Position numbers and translations under genes: made by a program. Shown piece after piece: positions 1 through 5,151 of a DNA stretch of 6,383 bases. The notes under the pieces were generated by a model. It was not told where the DNA came from and ran no database searches. It saw nothing but the letters and a program-made list of their open reading frames with translations. This stretch comes from Candidatus Methanomethylophilaceae archaeon. Its GTDB lineage: Archaea; Thermoplasmatota; Thermoplasmata; Methanomassiliicoccales; Methanomethylophilaceae. Numbering within the stretch: position 1 is the first letter of the stretch; each line of letters opens with the position of its first letter. The stretch is taken from positions 1 to 6,383 of the forward strand of contig WOYN01000126.1 of assembly GCA_011620825.1 (NCBI GenBank), given 5' to 3'.

Positions 1-81
1 TTCCATGCCGGCCGTCATACGGTCATGGAACAGGTCGTCCACGGCCTTTATCGGTCTTTTTGTTGTCGTGCTTGATGACAT
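1..81 (-). CDS. N-terminal fragment of an unidentified protein, cut by the window edge
   Basis: An ATG at 79-81 on the minus strand opens a frame that stays open to the first base of the window, giving 27 residues that begin MSSSTTTKRPIKAVDDLF and continue HDRMTAGME. Codon choice (GCC GTG GAC GAC CTG TTC, AAG, GGC) matches the confident genes of the window, and the start faces a long gene-poor region, as expected for a gene beginning here. The residues after about 9 look like the start of an amphipathic helix. There is no signal peptide. The G-rich stretch GGGGAAT just before the ATG is not a good Shine-Dalgarno match, and a TATA-like AAAAATAC lies about 33 bases upstream. The fragment is too short to assign a family. 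The overlapping plus-strand frame at 5-241 is taken as spurious. Confidence 0.6.
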   Translation of the reverse strand, partial: MSSSTTTKRPIKAVDDLFHDRMTAGME

Positions 82-110
82 TTTATTCCCCGATTTTTGT
101 CGGATCGGAG

Positions 111-118
111 TATTTTTG
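111..118 (-). promoter_or_regulatory. TATA-like box for the left-edge minus-strand gene
   Basis: Read on the minus strand, this is AAAAATAC, centred about 33 bases upstream of the ATG at 81. It predicts a transcript start near 88 and a leader of only a few bases. It is a weak match in AT-containing DNA, and no experimental start is known. Confidence 0.3.
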
Positions 119-411
119 CCGGACCAATATGGGAAGCACAGCGCATCCGCTGATTTGGAAATCCGAACCAGGCGGTCTAAGTCAAGTCCCGCAAGCCCGG
201 AGGTCTGCGGACCGTTGAAGATTCCAGGGTTTGGCGGATGAACCTTTGGAAGCAAATACGCTTCTATGAGCGAACTCACTTGCTTTCTCTGATCGGCACT
301 GATAATACTCCGAGATCAGGACCAAGGGGAATACACGTATGCAATCCCCCCGGTCAAGGTGCTTTTTACTAGGGACACATCTTATTTATAATTTAGGCTT
401 TTTCGATGAAA

Positions 412-480
412 ATGTCTAATTTTCCTGGATATGATGATATTTTGTATATTATTTTGTCAATAAACGCAAAGATGTCTAAT
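412..480. repeat. Pair of 9-bp direct repeats ATGTCTAAT, 60 bp apart
   Basis: ATGTCTAAT occurs at 412-420 and again at 472-480, exactly 60 bases apart, in the AT-rich DNA just before the GC-rich structured region. The second copy lies inside a dyad: TAAACG at 461-466 is mirrored by CGTTTA at 487-492, and GTCT at 474-477 by AGAC at 484-487. The arrangement could be a regulator's binding sites around a promoter. In AT-rich DNA a 9-base repeat may also occur by chance. Confidence 0.35.
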
Positions 481-485
481 AAAAG
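478..485 (+). promoter_or_regulatory. Possible TATA box before the GC-rich structured region
   Basis: AATAAAAG on the plus strand, centred at about 481, would place a transcript start near 507. That is where base composition changes abruptly from AT-rich to GC-rich and where the stem-loops begin. It lies within the GTCT/AGAC dyad. This is inferred from position and composition only. Confidence 0.25.
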
Positions 486-504
486 ACGTTTACAAGAAAC
501 TTCG

Positions 505-740
505 TCCCCCGTTCCTGTTGAATGAAACGGGTCGTTCATGCGGGAATCTGCGTCCGACGTCGGAGTCTATGGACGGGAGGCCGGATTTTGCGGGGGCCGG
601 CCCTAAGCCGGGCATCACGGGGTCTGCGCCCGTCCGCAAACGAAAAAGGTGTCAAACCTGTTCATTTCTGAACACGGTGCCCCCACCCCCGTCACCTTTG
701 CGCATGGACCCCTCTTCAGAGAGGGCACCTTATCGCGTAG
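505..740 (+). ncRNA. Candidate structured non-coding RNA, family not recognised
   Basis: This GC-rich stretch lacks a convincing reading frame but holds many complementary segments. GGGGTC (619-624) plus TGCGC (625-629) pair with GCGCA (700-704) plus GACCCC (707-712), 11 bp with a 2-base bulge. Directly inside, AAAGGTG (645-651) pairs with CACCTTT (693-699). Inside that, TGTTCA (659-664)/TGAACA (669-674) form a hairpin with loop TTTC, extended by ACC/GGT past one bulged C. A further hairpin, CCCTCT (710-715)/AGAGGG (720-725) with loop TCAG, shares bases 710-712 with the outer stem, so the two exclude each other. Upstream lie CCCGTT (508-513)/AACGGG (about 526-531), a perfect palindrome TCCGACGTCGGA (553-564) and GGGCCGGCCC (594-603). 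I found no hallmark of 5S rRNA, SRP RNA or RNase P RNA. The strand is uncertain because hairpins read on both strands; plus is preferred for the promoter-like site and composition break at its left end. Confidence 0.35.
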
Positions 741-759
741 TATGGGATATCGAACCTGA

Positions 760-1131
760 ATGCGGCGTCATATCGCATATATGACATGCCGGAACTCGCT
801 GACATCGAGGATCGGACAGGACCTTCCGGCCGTGGAGACCCTCATCTTTCCGGACACGGTCGAAATCATAACTGCATTCGCGGACAGGGAGTTTTCGCTG
901 TTCTCCGTGACCGGAAATCGGCGGTTGCGGCCCTTCCATACCTATCGGATTCCAACTGCCGTCCTTGGGCGATTCCCGTATGGCCATTACGATGTTTTCA
1001 ACTTCGCAATCAGGATGCCTCGGTTTCACGGAAATCTGATACGGCAACCATCATCCATCATTTTTCGGTTCTATGAGATAGGAAACGTAACATGCAAATC
1101 AAGCGGAAGGCGCATGATAAAAAGGCGATAG
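760..1131 (+). CDS. Doubtful 123-codon frame with a faint leucine-rich-repeat-like patch
   Basis: An ATG at 760, with an in-frame TGA directly before it, opens 123 codons ending in TAG; a second in-frame ATG is at 781. Residues 28-40 read LIFPDTVEIITAF, which recalls the BspA-type LRR_5 unit (IPDSV..I...AF), and SLFSV follows near 46-50. The patch is a single imperfect unit and the rest, which is rich in Arg, Phe and His, shows no repeat. There is no Shine-Dalgarno site and only a poor TATA-like string near 728-735. An antisense frame (730-1047, TTG start) covers the same DNA, so open frames here may reflect composition. It could be a small protein, a decayed fragment of a surface LRR protein, or not coding at all. 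Confidence 0.2.
   Translation: MRRHIAYMTCRNSLTSRIGQDLPAVETLIFPDTVEIITAFADREFSLFSVTGNRRLRPFHTYRIPTAVLGRFPYGHYDVFNFAIRMPRFHGNLIRQPSSIIFRFYEIGNVTCKSSGRRMIKRR
1117..1124 (-). terminator. Oligo-T terminator candidate after tRNA-Pro
   Basis: On the minus strand, CTTTTTAT lies about 18 bases past the CCA end of the tRNA. Archaeal RNA polymerase commonly terminates at such T-runs without a hairpin. No hairpin is seen between the tRNA and the run. Confidence 0.4.
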
Positions 1132-1141
1132 GGATGGAGAA

Positions 1142-1217
1142 TGGTGGGCCCGCCCGGATTTGAACCGGAGTCTATAGCTCCCGAAGCTACAAGTATACCA
1201 AGCTAGCCCACGGGCCC
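1142..1217 (-). tRNA. tRNA-Pro, anticodon CGG, with encoded CCA
   Basis: Read on the minus strand, the gene folds into a full cloverleaf. The acceptor stem GGGCCCG (1217-1211) pairs with CGGGCCC, the discriminator is A, and CCA is encoded (1144-1142). The anticodon stem is GTAGC/GCTAT with one G-U pair and the loop is TTCGGGA, so the anticodon is CGG, which reads the proline codon CCG. The T arm has a 5-bp stem with loop TTCAAAT, and the variable loop is AGAC (4 nt). The D loop AGCTTGGTA carries the conserved GG. The D stem is weak: GGCT against TACT gives G-U and G-C pairs, then C12-A23 and U13-U22 mismatches. No intron is present. The gene lies behind aconitase on the same strand but has its own promoter-like site. 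Confidence 0.97.
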
Positions 1218-1242
1218 GACTGAAGCGTGTAGTCTGCATCAT

Positions 1243-1250
1243 GATAAAAA
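1243..1250 (-). promoter_or_regulatory. TATA box for tRNA-Pro, overlapping the end of acn transcription
   Basis: TTTTTATC on the minus strand is centred about 29 bases before the mature 5' end of the tRNA, predicting a start near 1220, a few bases upstream of the mature end. The same T5 run lies 20 bases after the aconitase stop codon, so it could also end the aconitase transcript. Confidence 0.55.
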
Positions 1251-1269
1251 GATTTGTGTTGAAAGGATT

Positions 1270-3903
1270 TTACGATATAATATTGCGCAGGACATATCGG
1301 AGTATCCCGCCGTTGGCCAGATAATCGATCTCCGCCGGCACGTCTGCCCTGCAGACCGCGTCGAACTCCAATTTCTTTCCGTCCCTGTACGCGGTGACCC
1401 TGACCATGCACTTAGGTTCAAGTCCCTCGAGGTCGATATCGAACGTCTCGCTGCCGTTGAGCCGCAGCTTCTCCGCGTTCTGTCCGTCCAGGAACTGCAG
1501 CGGGACGATGCCCATTCCGATCAGGTTCGAACGGTGTATCCTTTCGAAGGATTCGGCGATGACAGCTTTCACGCCCAGGAGGAGCGGGCCCTTGGCCGCC
1601 CAGTCCCTGGAGCTCCCGGTGCCGTATTCTTTCCCGGCCAATACTATCAGGGGGGTCCCTTCCCTGAGGTATTTCTCCGACGTCTCGAATATCGTGCCGA
1701 CGCTCTTGTCGGGGAAATATATGGACCTGCTCCCTTCGGACCCCGGGACCAGCTGGTTTCTGAGACGGATGTTGGCGAAAGTTCCGCGGACCATGATCTC
1801 GTGGTTCGCCCTGCGCGAGCCGTAGGAGTTGAAGTCTTTCTTTTCCACACCGCGCGCTATCAGATATTTTCCCGCATCGCTGTCGGCCGGGAAATCCCCT
1901 GCCGGAGAAATGTGGTCGGTAGTGATCGAGTCGCCCAGTTTGGCGAGGCACCTCGCGCCCTCGATGTTCTTTATCGCCGGTTCTTCGAATATGTCGTCGA
2001 AGAACGGCGGGTTGCGTATGTAGGTGGAGCTCTCGTCCCATTTGAAAAGAGGGGACTTCTCGTACGGGATCCTGTCCCATCTCTCGGAACCTTTGAAGAT
2101 ATTGCGGTATTCGTTGGAGAATGTCTCGGAGTTGACGAACTCCTTCTTAATCTTCTCGATATCCGCATCGTCGGGCCAGAGGTCCCTGAGGTAAACGTCC
2201 CTTCCGCCGGCATCTGCGATCGGCTCGTTCTCAAAATCTATGTCGATCCTTCCCGCGATGGCATATGCGATCACAAGGGGCGGCGAGGCCAGATAGTTGG
2301 TCTTGACCAACGGGTGTATCCGTCCCTCGAAGTTGCGGTTGCTCGACGCGACAGCCGCTACGGCGAGGTCGTTGGCTTTTATCTGTCTCGATACGTCGTC
2401 GGACAGAGGTCCGCTGTTGCCTATGCATGTCATGCATCCGTAACCGCACACCTGGAATCCGAGCTTCTCCATGAACGGCAGCAGCCCGGACCCTTTTAGA
2501 TATTCGGTGACCACTTTCGATCCCGGGGCGAGGGACGTTTTCACAAAGTCCTTCTTCTTCAGTCCTAGCTCGCATGCCTTCCTGGCGAGAAGTCCTGCCG
2601 CGATCATCACAGACGGATTGGCGGTGTTCGTGCATGAAGTGATCGAAGCGATGACCACCGAGCCGTCTCCCAGCATGCCCGAGGCGGGCTCTCTCTTCTT
2701 CACAATGCCAAGATCTTCGAGGGTTCCCTTGAAGGACTCCTTCATCTTTGACAGAGGAATGCGGTCCTGGGGCCTCTTGTGCCCGGCGAGCGAAGGCTCG
2801 ACGGTTCCAAGATCGAGCTCCAGCATGTCGGTGTATTCGGCTTCGCCGTTGTACCAGAGGGTCTGTTCCTCGGCGTACTTCTTAACCGAATCAATGTGCA
2901 TGGGGTCTCTTCCGGTCAGTTTGAGGTATTCGATGGTGTTTTCGTCAATGGGGCAATACCCCATAGTCGCGCCGTATTCGGGGGCCATGTTTGCCAATGT
3001 GGCGCGATCGGCAAGTTCGAGTCCGGAATAGCCAGGGCCGCAGAATTCGACGAATTTACCCACGACGCCCTTTTTCCTGAGCATCTGCACGCATGTGAGC
3101 ACCAGGTCCGTGGCGTTCACTCCCGGCTTCAATTTGCCCTTGAGCCTGAACCCTATGACATCGGGCAGCTTCATGTAGCTGGGCCGTCCGACCATTACCG
3201 CCTCGGCCTCTATTCCTCCCACTCCCCATCCCGCTACTCCCAGTCCGTTGATCTGGGTCGTATGGGAGTCGGTTCCGAAGCACGAATCCGGATAGGCGGT
3301 CTTACCTGTGCAGCCGTCCTTGACATGTACCACGGGTGAAAGATACTCGAGGTTCACCTGGTGGCATATTCCGTTGCCGGGGGGGACCACGCGGAAGTTC
3401 CCGAACGAGCCCTGAGCCCATTTAAACAGCGCATACCTCTCCTTGTTCCTGTCGAACTCCAGCTCTTCGTTGAGGTCCTGCGCGTCCGGTCCGCCTGCGT
3501 AATCGGTCTGTACGGAATGGTCGATGACCAGATCCACCGGGACAAAGGGATCTATGATCGACCCGTCGAATCCCGAACCGTCCACGGCGGCCCTCATGGA
3601 CGCCAGATCGGCGACGGCCGCGCCTCCGGTCAGGTCCTGCAGCAGGACCCTTGCCGGTATCCACGGTATCTCGTCGTCCGAACTCTTTTTTGGATTCCAA
3701 GATGCGGCCGCGATCACATCCTTGTCGGTGATGAGCTTGCCGTCCCTTTGCCTGAGCATGGACTCCACTATTATCTTGATGGAATAGGGCATCTTGGAGA
3801 GGTCTTCGATTATCCCTTTTTCTTCAAGTTCCCTGAGGCTGTATATGTCGATCTTACCTTCATCGGTGTCGATTGTTCTGATACATTTTCCGACTTCGGT
3901 CAT
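1270..3903 (-). CDS. acnA: Aconitate hydratase, AcnA (aconitase A/IRP1) type
   Basis: This cytosolic enzyme interconverts citrate and isocitrate through cis-aconitate using a [4Fe-4S] cluster, the step leading to 2-oxoglutarate and glutamate. The 877 residues are close to the usual length of about 890 for the family and appear complete. The three cluster ligands are visible as C424 in SCTNTANPS and C490 and C493 in CMTCIGNSG. Other signatures are GTDSHTT (210-216), the substrate-binding GTGSSRDWAAKG (761-772) with the expected catalytic Ser at 765, and SFERIHRSNLIGMG (785-798). The catalytic core covers about residues 1-590. The swivel domain begins around LGDSITTDHISPAG (656-669). It is the single-chain AcnA form, not the split LeuCD-like form. 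The ATG at 3903 is preferred because an AGGAG site lies 7 bases upstream. tRNA-Pro follows on the same strand and a PAP2 phosphatase gene diverges upstream. No key residue is missing. Confidence 0.97.
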   Translation of the reverse strand: MTEVGKCIRTIDTDEGKIDIYSLRELEEKGIIEDLSKMPYSIKIIVESMLRQRDGKLITDKDVIAAASWNPKKSSDDEIPWIPARVLLQDLTGGAAVADLASMRAAVDGSGFDGSIIDPFVPVDLVIDHSVQTDYAGGPDAQDLNEELEFDRNKERYALFKWAQGSFGNFRVVPPGNGICHQVNLEYLSPVVHVKDGCTGKTAYPDSCFGTDSHTTQINGLGVAGWGVGGIEAEAVMVGRPSYMKLPDVIGFRLKGKLKPGVNATDLVLTCVQMLRKKGVVGKFVEFCGPGYSGLELADRATLANMAPEYGATMGYCPIDENTIEYLKLTGRDPMHIDSVKKYAEEQTLWYNGEAEYTDMLELDLGTVEPSLAGHKRPQDRIPLSKMKESFKGTLEDLGIVKKREPASGMLGDGSVVIASITSCTNTANPSVMIAAGLLARKACELGLKKKDFVKTSLAPGSKVVTEYLKGSGLLPFMEKLGFQVCGYGCMTCIGNSGPLSDDVSRQIKANDLAVAAVASSNRNFEGRIHPLVKTNYLASPPLVIAYAIAGRIDIDFENEPIADAGGRDVYLRDLWPDDADIEKIKKEFVNSETFSNEYRNIFKGSERWDRIPYEKSPLFKWDESSTYIRNPPFFDDIFEEPAIKNIEGARCLAKLGDSITTDHISPAGDFPADSDAGKYLIARGVEKKDFNSYGSRRANHEIMVRGTFANIRLRNQLVPGSEGSRSIYFPDKSVGTIFETSEKYLREGTPLIVLAGKEYGTGSSRDWAAKGPLLLGVKAVIAESFERIHRSNLIGMGIVPLQFLDGQNAEKLRLNGSETFDIDLEGLEPKCMVRVTAYRDGKKLEFDAVCRADVPAEIDYLANGGILRYVLRNIIS

Positions 3904-3910
3904 TATTTAT

Positions 3911-3915
3911 CTCCT
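3911..3915 (-). promoter_or_regulatory. Shine-Dalgarno site of acnA
   Basis: AGGAG on the minus strand lies 7 bases before the ATG at 3903 and fixes the start. It is the only clear Shine-Dalgarno site among the protein genes in this window. The others look leaderless or nearly so. Confidence 0.75.
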
Positions 3916-3935
3916 GACATCCCCTAGCCGTGTGC

Positions 3936-3946
3936 AATATAATAAA
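3936..3946 (-). promoter_or_regulatory. TATA box of acnA
   Basis: TTTATTATATT on the minus strand, preceded by the purine-containing TCGAAG that would serve as a BRE element, is centred about 38 bases before the ATG. The expected start near 3915 gives a leader of about 12 bases that begins almost at the Shine-Dalgarno site. Confidence 0.6.
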
Positions 3947-4046
3947 CTTCGAGTCCAGGTCCGATGCGTTATTGTACGGGATTCTCTGTCACCCACATTT
4001 GTTCTTGGCCAATGCATGTCGCGGATAATGCTCGACAAACAGAAAT

Positions 4047-4056
4047 AGTTATAAAG
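4047..4056 (+). promoter_or_regulatory. TATA-like box in the acnA/PAP2 divergent gap
   Basis: AGTTATAAAG on the plus strand, preceded by CAGAAAT, predicts a transcript start near 4078. No gene starts there; the PAP2 start is 107 bases further. It could give a longer PAP2 leader or a separate small transcript. Confidence 0.35.
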
Positions 4057-4157
4057 CGAGCGTTCCCGTCAAATAAGAGGGCGGAGCGAAGAAATCACCG
4101 AAGGGTACAGGGAATATGATATCGTCGTACGTGTGCACGGCCGGCTTGCCGGGTTTG

Positions 4158-4165
4158 AAATATAC
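4158..4165 (+). promoter_or_regulatory. Proximal TATA-like box of the PAP2 gene
   Basis: AAATATAC on the plus strand is centred 24 bases before the ATG at 4185 and 36 before the in-frame ATG at 4197. A start near 4188 would favour the second ATG; a start a few bases earlier would make the first ATG leaderless. No Shine-Dalgarno site decides between them. Confidence 0.4.
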
Positions 4166-4184
4166 GTAACCCGTCGCGACCGGT

Positions 4185-4733
4185 ATGGGATTGGACATGG
4201 AGGTCCTGACGTGGATACACGGGAACCTGTCCAGCGGAGCAATGGACACGGTCATGAAGTGCATCTCCTGCTCGGGAGACTACGCCGCGGTCTGGGTGGG
4301 CATATCCGCCGTCCTGCTTATTTGCAGACCGACAAGGAAGATCGGCGCCGTTATGGCTGCAGCCGTCTTGCTGGGACTGGTGCTGAACGACCTTATGATA
4401 AAGCCGCTGATCGAAAGGCCGAGGCCGTTCATCGAGGACCCGTCGCTGCTCCTCGTGATAGACCCCCCGGACGGCTATTCCTTCGCCTCCGGCCATACGT
4501 CGAGGGCGTTCGCCGCAGCGTTCGCACTGTTCATTTACAACAGAAAGTGGGGAGCGGTCCTTTTGGCATATGCCGCGCTGATGGGGTTCTCAAGGGTGTA
4601 TCTGATGGTGCATTACCCTTCGGACGTAATAGCAGGGGCTCTGATCGGTATAATATGCGCTGTGACCGCCTGCAAAATCGTCGAATATATTAAGAAAAAG
4701 TACGGATGCCCCGGCACGGATGCCGGGGAATGA
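4185..4733 (+). CDS. PAP2-family membrane phosphatase
   Basis: This is a small integral membrane phosphatase of the type 2 phosphatidic acid phosphatase superfamily, which hydrolyses lipid phosphates or pyrophosphates such as isoprenyl diphosphates. The substrate cannot be told from the sequence. All three active-site motifs are present: KPLIERPRP (K73 to P81, motif KX6RP), SGH (102-104, phosphorylated-histidine region) and SRVYLMVHYPSD (136-147, with R137, H143 and D147). Hydrophobic segments at about 33-48, 54-72, 106-118, 121-137 and 148-165 fit the five or six helices expected. The C-terminus ends with a short basic and acidic tail. The length of 182 aa is typical of the compact bacterial and archaeal forms. 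The start may instead be Met5 (4197), giving 178 aa, since neither ATG has a Shine-Dalgarno site. The gene diverges from acnA and converges with the AhpD-like gene, leaving 3 bases between stop codons. Confidence 0.9.
   Translation: MGLDMEVLTWIHGNLSSGAMDTVMKCISCSGDYAAVWVGISAVLLICRPTRKIGAVMAAAVLLGLVLNDLMIKPLIERPRPFIEDPSLLLVIDPPDGYSFASGHTSRAFAAAFALFIYNRKWGAVLLAYAALMGFSRVYLMVHYPSDVIAGALIGIICAVTACKIVEYIKKKYGCPGTDAGE
4709..4728. terminator. Strong hairpin at a convergent gene junction
   Basis: CCCCGGCA (4709-4716) and TGCCGGGG (4721-4728) form a perfect 8-bp stem with loop CGGA. The hairpin lies inside the last codons of the PAP2 gene and just past the stop of the minus-strand AhpD-like gene. On the minus strand it is followed after about 9 bases by TTTTTCTT (4692-4699), a good terminator arrangement for the AhpD-like transcript. 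On the plus strand the following DNA is only moderately T-rich. A 9-bp direct repeat ACGGATGCC (4702-4710, 4716-4724) overlaps it. Confidence 0.5.
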
Positions 4734-4736
4734 CGT

Positions 4737-5129
4737 TTATTCTTTGTCCCACTCTTCGAAGAGCTGGGCGATGCCCTTCTTGGCTGTGGACCAGGAGGGG
4801 ACCCCCCCGGTCAGCACGGCCACGTTCACGGCCTCGAGGATCTCCTCTTTGGTAGCTCCGTAGTTCTTCGCAACTTTAGCCTGTGGATATACGCAGTCCT
4901 CGCAGGACCTTATGCAGACGCATGCGAGGGCGATGAGCCTCTTGGTCTTCTTGTCAAGCGCACCGTCCTCGAGGATGACCTTGTCCATTTCGTGAATCAG
5001 CTTTATCATCTCCGGGTCCAGATCTTTGATGGCCTTCAGGGTCTTGGGCGCGAACCCGCCCATGTTGTCGTACATATCGCAGAACTTCTTGCCGCTCATG
5101 TCGCATTCGGAGTCTTCTTTGCATGGCAT
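4737..5129 (-). CDS. Carboxymuconolactone decarboxylase/AhpD-like protein
   Basis: The 130-residue protein has the small all-helical CMD fold (roughly residues 40-125), shared by decarboxylases and by AhpD-type thiol peroxidase partners. The pattern GALDKKTKRLIALACVCIRS followed by CEDC and then YGATKEEILEAVNVAVLTGG is the family core. The redox pair is C76-E-D-C79, pointing to the AhpD-like thiol branch rather than a true decarboxylase. In AhpD the second Cys is followed four residues later by His (CxxCxxxH); here that place holds Q83. The Glu that AhpD has 12 residues before the first Cys is also not seen. Extra cysteines lie at 3, 9, 17, 70 and 72. The ATG at 5129 is chosen because a TATA box lies 26 bases upstream, giving a leaderless mRNA; an in-frame ATG at 5099 is possible. 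The specific substrate is unknown. Confidence 0.88.
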   Translation of the reverse strand: MPCKEDSECDMSGKKFCDMYDNMGGFAPKTLKAIKDLDPEMIKLIHEMDKVILEDGALDKKTKRLIALACVCIRSCEDCVYPQAKVAKNYGATKEEILEAVNVAVLTGGVPSWSTAKKGIAQLFEEWDKE

Positions 5130-5151
5130 GCGTGCGAATCAATATGACGGG

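Larger units (their letters stand above)
119..504. other. Gene-free stretch with hairpins and AT-rich DNA
   Basis: I find no supportable gene here. Visible structure includes a perfect 6-bp stem CTGATC (289-294)/GATCAG (314-319). It is followed by a hairpin pairing GGGGA (326-330) with TCCCC (345-349) and ACC (321-323) with GGT (352-354). A T5 run at 363-367 follows, so on the plus strand this resembles a terminator, although no plus-strand gene precedes it convincingly. From about 370 to 490 the DNA becomes strongly AT-rich with several TATA-like strings, for example ATTTATAA near 384-391. An inverted repeat GAAAAT/ATTTTC flanks the first copy of the ATGTCTAAT repeat. Confidence 0.5.
1113..1251. 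repeat. 12-bp direct repeats flanking tRNA-Pro
   Basis: CATGATAAAAAG occurs at 1113-1124 and again at 1240-1251, one copy on each side of the tRNA gene and 127 bases apart. On the minus strand each reads CTTTTTATCATG. The right copy sits at the correct distance to be the tRNA's TATA box, and the left copy supplies a T5 run beyond the tRNA's 3' end. The identity may be functional convergence or a small duplication. Confidence 0.5.

Noticed and set aside
5..241. 78-codon plus-strand frame at the left edge
   Set aside because: It overlaps the better-supported minus-strand gene start at 81, has no recognisable domain, and its composition after residue 40 (many Ser, Arg and Pro) looks non-coding.
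656..678. Iron-responsive-element-like hairpin that AcnA might bind
   Set aside because: The hairpin has a bulged C, but on the 3' side of the stem, and its loop is TTTC rather than CAGUGN. It is also not in the acnA leader.
505..740. 5S rRNA, SRP RNA or RNase P RNA in the structured block
   Set aside because: I looked for the 5S CCATCCCGAAC region, the SRP helix 8 GGAAGG/AGCAGC signature and the RNase P GAGGAAAGTCC element on both strands and found none.
518..784. 88-codon plus-strand frame in the GC-rich block
   Set aside because: The residues are low-complexity (runs of Pro, Arg, Gly) and follow the hairpin-forming DNA; no promoter or Shine-Dalgarno site fits its start. The palindromic structure explains the DNA better.
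730..1047. 105-codon minus-strand frame with a TTG start
   Set aside because: It has no family resemblance and no Shine-Dalgarno site. It is antisense to another weak frame, and neither is convincing. The T-rich element at 1117-1124 could be its promoter but would leave a leader of nearly 50 bases.
1534..2499. 321-codon plus-strand frame inside acnA
   Set aside because: It is antisense to the aconitase gene, whose motifs are unmistakable. Long antisense frames are expected from the GC-biased third positions of acnA.
4049..4198. 49-residue minus-strand frame in the acnA/PAP2 gap (MSNPIPVATGYVYF...)
   Set aside because: Its codon use looks passable, but it starts over the PAP2 start region, has no Shine-Dalgarno site or TATA box, and matches no family I recognise. 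A shadow of biased composition is more likely.
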